Below, piece by piece: positions 33,574 through 39,242 of a stretch of DNA of 39,242 nt (the first letter of the stretch is position 1; each line of letters begins with the position of its first letter). Source of the DNA: Deltaproteobacteria bacterium (GTDB lineage: Bacteria > SAR324 > NAC60-12); the NCBI GenBank assembly GCA_002685535.1, contig NYXK01000005.1:42659-81900 (forward strand), read 5' to 3'. A model generated the notes under the pieces. The model was not told the DNA's origin. It did not search any database and saw only the letters and a program-made list of their open reading frames with translations. Both the position numbers and the translations under genes were made by a program.

Positions 33574-34150
33574 GTTGGGTATTGAATTCATCCGAACACC
33601 TTGGAACAAAATGTCAACTCGTAATTTTAGTGGAATAAGGAGTTTCTTTCACACATGACCTTAGACTGAGCAAGCTCTTCGTATCTTAAACCGAATGAAT
33701 CACAAGGCTCGCTATCATGGTCTTGATATGAAGATGAGTATGATTTCAGACTAGGAAACAAATACCACCGGCTATCATTTCCTTTTGCCTGGTGGCATTT
33801 TACCCTTTACTTGCAATACCCTTCAACTTTTATTAAATATGTAAATTGTCGGCTACTCACTTTGACTTTCTACTTTCAAGCTCTCCACCTTCATGCTTGA
33901 CATCCATTACAATTTCACCCCACCGAATCTCACCATTCGCCATTTATCCAGTATCACTAATCACTTATTCATTACTCCACCCCTTATCTTAGTCCCCATC
34001 CTTAATACAATATATATGTTTTGAATTCTTCCCGTCGAGATCAGACATTCAGGGCCTCTACAATCAAATTTTCCTCGTATCTACAATTTACCCAACACCT
34101 TATCGCACCTGTCCCAACCCTCCTCGCAATATCACCACCCACCCACCTAC
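33574..34150. other. Convergent intergenic region
   Basis: 577 bp, AT- and pyrimidine-rich, between the convergent Hsp70-like and epimerase genes. It should contain both 3' UTRs. No gene recognised. Confidence 0.35.
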
Positions 34151-35299
34151 TCACTCATCACACCACCCCTTGTAAACAACCCGACTCCCATACGTCTCCC
34201 CCCTCTTCAACACAACCTGCCCCCTCCACTCCTCCACATTAACCGCATTCACATACCTACTCGGCTCCACACAAAAGCCACTTCTGGGTCCCCTCCCCTC
34301 AACCTTCCCCTTCCCACCATTCTCCTCACTACTAATCTCAGCAACATCGATGTACTTGCCCGTATAGAACTGGAATGCTGGCTCAGTGCTCAAAACCTCG
34401 AGATGCACTTTACTTTCTGGGTGATACGCTTTGACTAGGCTGTTGAGAGGCGAGGAGCGCGTGTCGAGTGGGATGGATGAGGCGAGGGAGGGGTCGACGA
34501 TAAAGCAGTCGTCGATGTCGGGCTCAGCGGTGCCGAGTGTGAAGGCTTTGTTGGGTGTGAGAGAGGGGTAAGGTGCTGTTGACGAGGAAGTCGGGATTCC
34601 GCCTGCGTCGACGGGGAGGTATTGGTTTGTCGAGAGAGTGACTTCTGTGCCTGTTATGGTTGGGGAGCCAGTGAGATTGAAATACCTGTTCCGGGACTTA
34701 GTTAGTATATCTCCTTCTTTTTCATTGAAGATTTGAGCAGTGGAACTTGTAGGGACATACGAATGATTCGTAACATTAACCACCGTCTCCTCGACCTCAT
34801 CCGCCACCATCTTCACCTCATACTCAATCCCCAAAACCCTAACCTCCTTCCCCCCTTCCCTAACAACACCCGCCGTATACACAACACTAACATCCACCGT
34901 TCCCGGATATCCCTCATCCCCATCCTCACTCCTCAATGTAAACTTCACACTTTCACCCCCTTCATCCAATTTTACCCCGGGTATCTCTCTCACACCGACT
35001 GGCACCGGGCCCTCCCACACTCTTTTCCCCCACCCGACATCACCACCATGCAAAGCATTCTCGCCATTATTCTTAGAAAGAGTATACGGTTTCCCGTTTA
35101 GAGAATCGATTTTTGCGCTCTTGATGCGGTTTGCGACTCGCCCGATTGTTTCACCGAAGAAGGGCCCGTTGTGGGATACGTAGTGGGATTGAGAGGGGAA
35201 GCCTTGCACGATGTTGAGGTCGGATTTGCCGACGAGGAATTTTTGGATTATGGCGCCGAGGGGTAGGAATTGGAAGGGTGCGGGGGATGAGGCTGCCAT
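34151..35299 (-). CDS. Aldose 1-epimerase (mutarotase)
   Basis: 357-aa GalM-type aldose 1-epimerase, interconverting alpha and beta anomers of hexoses; cytosolic. Minus-strand exons are 35299-34761 and 34685-34151. The 75-bp intron is a multiple of three with no stop, so readthrough looks open, but splicing restores VTNHSYFNLTG, the family hallmark. Catalytic residues are H84 (NALHGG), H179 (TNHS) and E320 (GFCVEPSRY); R54 and R58 lie in the conserved GRVANRI. The upstream in-frame extension to 35488 is unlikely: it is low-complexity and lacks conservation. TGCGGGGTA (35326-35334) and TGTGGGGTT (35309-35317) lie just before the start, in the probable 5' UTR. Confidence 0.92.
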   Translation of the reverse strand: MAASSPAPFQFLPLGAIIQKFLVGKSDLNIVQGFPSQSHYVSHNGPFFGETIGRVANRIKSAKIDSLNGKPYTLSKNNGENALHGGDVGWGKRVWEGPVPVGVREIPGVKLDEGGESVKFTLRSEDGDEGYPGTVDVSVVYTAGVVREGGKEVRVLGIEYEVKMVADEVEETVVNVTNHSYVPTSSTAQIFNEKEGDILTKSRNRYFNLTGSPTITGTEVTLSTNQYLPVDAGGIPTSSSTAPYPSLTPNKAFTLGTAEPDIDDCFIVDPSLASSIPLDTRSSPLNSLVKAYHPESKVHLEVLSTEPAFQFYTGKYIDVAEISSEENGGKGKVEGRGPRSGFCVEPSRYVNAVNVEEWRGQVVLKRGETYGSRVVYKGWCDE

Positions 35300-38200
35300 T
35301 ATGGTTGTTGTGGGGTTGGATGAGGTGCGGGGTACTTTTATCGGATTGGAATTAAGTATTCGAGCTTGGGATTGTTGATTGTTGAACTTTCGATGTTGTA
35401 GTAGAGAGAAGAAATACAGATGTAAGAACAGAAGAGGAGAAGATGAAGTGAGGTGAGGTGAGGTGATGTAGGATACCCACAATCCCATTCAGGCTGTTGT
35501 AGCAGTGGGGTGTCGATGACGGCTGATTTGCCGTGGTGCGAGGCTGCACGAGGCTGAAGCGAGGGGTAGGACGAAGTAAGCGACGTTGATTGGTGCGGCT
35601 GTATCTGACGGGTGCTAGACCAGGTTGCTAGTCCGCAGAGTATTTCAGTAGAAGAAGAAAAACCTAGCTATTATTTCCTCACAATCGGCCCAGCTAATGG
35701 TTTCATTTGAGACACACTGCCTTTATGCTTCATTCCGAAGTTGTTGAACTGGTCTCTTGCAAACAAATCATCAATCACGTTTTCTACTTATTTTCCCTGT
35801 ATGTCCGACCTCCCCGCTTTGAGCTACTGTATCCGAAAATTTTGGCGTCTTGTAGTAATAAACTTCCAGCTCCTAAGTATTGTGGGAGCAAGAGATGGTG
35901 ACGAGCATTTCCTGTGCTCATCATCAGTCAATTCACAGCGGGTATAAGGCGCACTCGTCAGATCAACGCTTCTATCCACCGTCTATCAATAGGACATTGC
36001 GAGGATAGTTACTGACATTGAACCTGGGTTTATCTTGCTGTTTTTTCTGACAAAGTTCTGTTGAACGACTACTTTATTCAGTGTTACCTCTTTTTTATTT
36101 TTCTTTGACTTAATCTCTGAAGGCAAAGAAAACAGGGGAAAATTGGCGCTAGTAGCTCACCTCTGGCAATCACTTTCAAAATCCTGGCAATACATGGATG
36201 GGCCTTTCGATCTCCATATTCGTTTGCTCATTTCTTGCGCCACCTGATCTCTGCATTTAGAGTATCTGTATTGAATGTCAGTTCTAATTTAAATCTCGCG
36301 CGCAGGTGAGGGTTGCCACGTGCCGGGTTTTGGCTTGGTGAGCAATACAAGTTTTCTCATTTCTGATAAGCGACTTTGCTGCTTTCTAGTTGGGTAGTGG
36401 AATACCGAGCATTAATAATGCGCTTTTGACTCTCCTCTTATTGGCTGTAGTCTGTTTAATCTCAATGTTTACTTAGAGCAAGAAATCAGCAGGGAGGGTT
36501 CATGGGGCCTCCCCCTGCAACTTTGTAAGTAAGATGATTCCAGTTCAGAACTAGCGTTCACTTCTGCTAATATACGTCTCTGCCGGTTCGACTGGCAATT
36601 CTCTATAACATTTCAACCAGCAATGGCAACATATATGGTCTCGCTTAGCATAGGTGTGCTTAGTGTAGCCAGGGGCCAAGTCACCAGACTTTGAAGTTTT
36701 CATCTGTCTCCGGCCGAGACCTGACCTACCAAAGATAAGAATTGGAGAGGCAGACAGGCGAGGCCCAAAACGCTTGGCATCCAAGTTCTTTGCTGGCTTT
36801 CAGCTTCGCAAAACGTTGAGCCGGCGCGTGCCCAAACATCAAATGGAGTGGTTGGTATCAACAGCAACCTGAAGTCGACGAGCACAGTCAATGCTGTTGC
36901 GCTTCACAGTCTCTGTCGCGTGCATCTTCTTTGGTTACTTGTTATCTAAAAGTCCTTCTCAGCCTCGTTTACCCCTGGACAGCTGCCGTGTTCTGAAGTG
37001 CGGAACGGAAAGTCCGATTTGCAGAGGCGTCATGTACCTCGACAGTATCGTATATTGGACATGGCGATATATGACAAGTTCATAGCACAGCCAATCAACT
37101 CTCTGTCACTGGCGATGAACTAGTTTGGTTGTCACGATACAATTTTCGGATGTGATATTCTCCTATCTAGTGATTCAGAGCCCACGTTGCGAAGCTGTAT
37201 TTCCACGAAAGGTACCAAGTCTTGGAGTACTCAGTGCAGGTAGGGGTCCCTAGGTACTGTTGTTTGCCATCCTAATCCTTGGTCTCGTTGTTTCTTGTCT
37301 TTTTCGAAGAGCCCTAAGCATGCGGGGCGGAAGCAAGGGATAGAACGATGGGCGCTCCGCTACGAGACGTGCTCATATCTGGATAGGCCGCCAATGCAAC
37401 TAATATCAGAGTGGTGGTCGGGCTGTTCCTGATTGCTGCGCTTTTCACCGGAATGTGCTGTAACTTCAATTAGCCAAACGCAGTCGCGACGAGGAATGAA
37501 TTGTATATACAAAGGTGAAGAATAATCTCGAGCGGGAAAGTTGTCGCTCCTATCTCTGATTTTTGCCGCCATTTCACTTCCTTTAACACACCGTCAGCTT
37601 TCTGTACCTCCATCGAAACCTTCGAATGCTCCACGTCCAATCATCGATACGCGAGGCAATTGCCCATCCGATCTGGTCGGCAGCCTCCCAAGGGCGGCAT
37701 CGGCAGTTCAGGACCTTTAAGAACTGTTGAGGGACGCTTGCACGGTACCAGTGCCATGGCATAAATATGGGCTATAACGAATCCTGTATAACGGAGGAGC
37801 CATCCAAACCCTATCGAAAGTAACTCATTTTACCTCTGATACGCCAAATATATCCACGCCCCCTTCGGATGACCAGATCTGATCTTGCAGCGGAAGAAAA
37901 GAGTCTGATCCCTGCTGGTGCTCGTCAGTGTTCCTGGATGTAAGGCTGAAATTCAGTGTTTGCTTTCTTAGAGGCACAACGCTCGGTCGAGGACTAAGAT
38001 CCGACTCATCCGAGGTTTGTACAAAGGAATCCCTTGAATGATGTTCATCCACACGGGAGTACGATCGAGCCATGGCGGTCGCACGTCCTGTGACCAGGTT
38101 AGAAGGAACGGAGAAAGTGAAAGGAAGCAGCTTGACTTCCCCAAACCCGATTCCCAAAGAGTGTTCTTTATCCTCAAAACGTCATTGTGATGGAGCACTG

Positions 38201-38416
38201 CAGATCCACGCAACGCAAATCAGTAGGTTGTTTTCCAGCCTTTCAAGCTTTCTTTACCAGATGCATGACTTTCTGCTGCCATTCACCGGTCTGATAGTCA
38301 ATTTCTCTTCCTGGTATACTGTAGCCACTCTATTGCTACTCCATATCACAGAGAAACAGGGAAGATGGAGGCAACCCCCACTGCTTTAGTTTAGGTGCAG
38401 GGCCAGTGCGTTCATC
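35300..38416. other. Gene-poor 3.1-kb region
   Basis: Proximal part is the epimerase 5' region, with TGCGGGGTA (35326-35334), a GTGGGG core near 35504 and an AGGTG triple repeat (35451-35465). Beyond that I see no recognisable gene. Small frames occur on both strands, the best being a minus-strand run of about 80 codons from 38073 down to 37825 (MARSYSRVDEHHSRDSF), which ends without a domain. No terminal repeats, transposase or strongly AT-biased block stands out. Confidence 0.35.
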
Positions 38417-39242
38417 ATGTCAGGAACCCGTTCGTGGATTCCAAATGCAGTAAGTCGCTTCAACGATTACGGCCATTTCGGCTTCGGACGACGTCTTGTC
38501 TCTTCCTTCAACCTAGCTTTCCGGCACTCCTCACCGCGACACATCACTTGTGCTTCCTCCTAACCAACTCGGCTCTCAGAACGTCCTCTTCATCTCTTCT
38601 CCTTCGGCTTTCTCCCACACCGCCATAGGATCCATTCAAGCGCAAGCCAGGCATGTTTCCGCTTCCACAAAGCATTTTGTCGTCTCCGAATTTTGGTATG
38701 CGAATGACTCGCCCTGACGACAGCGAAAACTCCTTCGATCCTGTAAATAAATCGACAACCATCGAAGTACGGCGCAAGAGCATGGATCAGTTATTCCAGA
38801 GCTTCAAATATGCGTCGATGTTTCCCTGGGTAAGTAGCCAATATCCCGATAATCAATCCTCCACCTCTTTGTGGTTCGCTGACTGGCATCAGAAGGTTCC
38901 GTCCACTCAATTTATTGCGAGTATCGTATCCCACGAGGATAATAGGCACAACACAGTCATAATTGTGCCACCTCCGGTCAAGCCATCGCCGGTTAGTTCA
39001 TACGAGGTGACTCAACGTCAATTTGGTGACGTGCTAATGATCATCAGCACCCCGAGCTTCCATTACCGCCTGGAGGTACGTCGAGCCCAAAGCCAGTGAG
39101 TTTGCATGGACTGTTACTACAGCACGCTGGCGACATGCTGATAATCACTAGCTTCCCGAGTCCCTATTGCCGTCTGGCCATATGCTCTTGTCGGCCTCCC
39201 TCGTACACTCCAGCGCGCATACCTATTCGAATGTCAACTCCA
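38417..39242 (+). CDS. Doubtful multi-exon gene fragment at window end
   Basis: Tentative. ATG 38417 opens an 11-codon exon (to 38449) followed by a good 67-bp intron and a second exon, 38517-38695, of uniform frame (VLPPNQLGSQNVLFISSP). A third exon at 38768 is plausible after a 72-bp intron; later joins are unclear. Near the edge two similar mini-exons appear, each preceded by a branch-like element and AG. No domain is recognised and the gene would run past the window. Confidence 0.25.
39026..39177. repeat. Imperfect tandem duplication, about 103-bp period
   Basis: Two similar copies of about 49 bp lie at 39026-39074 and 39129-39177. Both contain a branch-like GCTAATGAT/GCTGATAAT, an AG, then CCCGAG and end in CCGCCTGG/CCGTCTGG. 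Most differences are transitions, so this looks like an old local duplication of an intron end plus a mini-exon. Confidence 0.45.

Noticed and set aside
37825-38073. Minus-strand frame starting MARSYSRVDEHH
   Set aside because: Composition looks protein-like but it ends after about 83 codons, splice options lead to stops, and no family is recognised.

Overview
The window is nuclear DNA of a filamentous ascomycete (Pezizomycotina, most likely a Leotiomycete). Genes carry short introns (about 48-148 bp) with GTRNGT donors and CTAAC-like branch sites. The gene content is typically fungal: a C2H2-plus-Zn2Cys6 regulator, a cytochrome b5/acyl-CoA dehydrogenase fusion, an NmrA-like Rossmann protein, and a decayed 2EXR-domain gene. 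I rebuilt gene models by hand from reading frame, splice signals and family conservation. No tRNA, rRNA, CRISPR array or intact transposon was seen.

Region 1 (1-17120) is a compact cluster of nine genes: aldo/keto reductase (-, cut by the window start), NmrA-like NAD(P)-binding protein (+), MFS transporter (+), GA4-desaturase/CmcJ-like oxygenase (+), ABM-like alpha/beta-barrel protein (+), a C2H2+Zn2Cys6 transcription factor (+), FAD monooxygenase (-), AtuA/DUF1446 protein (-) and a metallo-beta-lactamase-fold hydrolase (+). There is no PKS, NRPS or terpene synthase in it. It has a transporter, several oxidoreductases, a hydrolase and its own regulator, so it looks like an oxidative catabolic (or tailoring/detoxification) cluster rather than a complete biosynthetic one. 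AtuA hints at isoprenoid-type or branched acyl substrates, but the substrate cannot be read from the sequence.

A shared promoter element, consensus [T/C/G]ACCCC[G/A]CA, recurs in the intergenic regions of this cluster. It appears as 10-bp-spaced direct pairs, as an inverted pair in front of the regulator gene, and as a shortened 8-bp triple repeat between AtuA and the hydrolase. The zinc fingers of the cluster regulator predict a GNGGGG target, which fits the element. The same element lies upstream of a DUF1593 gene (24.8 kb) and of an aldose 1-epimerase gene (35.3 kb), which may be outlying targets.

Region 2 (17.1-24.7 kb) holds a small secreted cysteine-rich protein, a glutathione S-transferase-like gene and two decayed genes. 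One is a 2EXR-domain relic with four in-frame stops; the other is an unnamed gene with one stop and one frameshift.

Region 3 (24.7-35.3 kb) holds the DUF1593 nucleoside-hydrolase-like gene, cytochrome b5-acyl-CoA dehydrogenase, a predicted secreted HExxH metalloprotease, a secreted Hsp70/actin-fold-like protein and aldose 1-epimerase.

Region 4 (35.3-39.2 kb) is gene-poor. It ends in a fragmentary candidate gene with a tandem duplicated mini-exon.

The regulator gene appears to lack one base near 10305-10311. It is therefore either a recent pseudogene or carries a sequence error.
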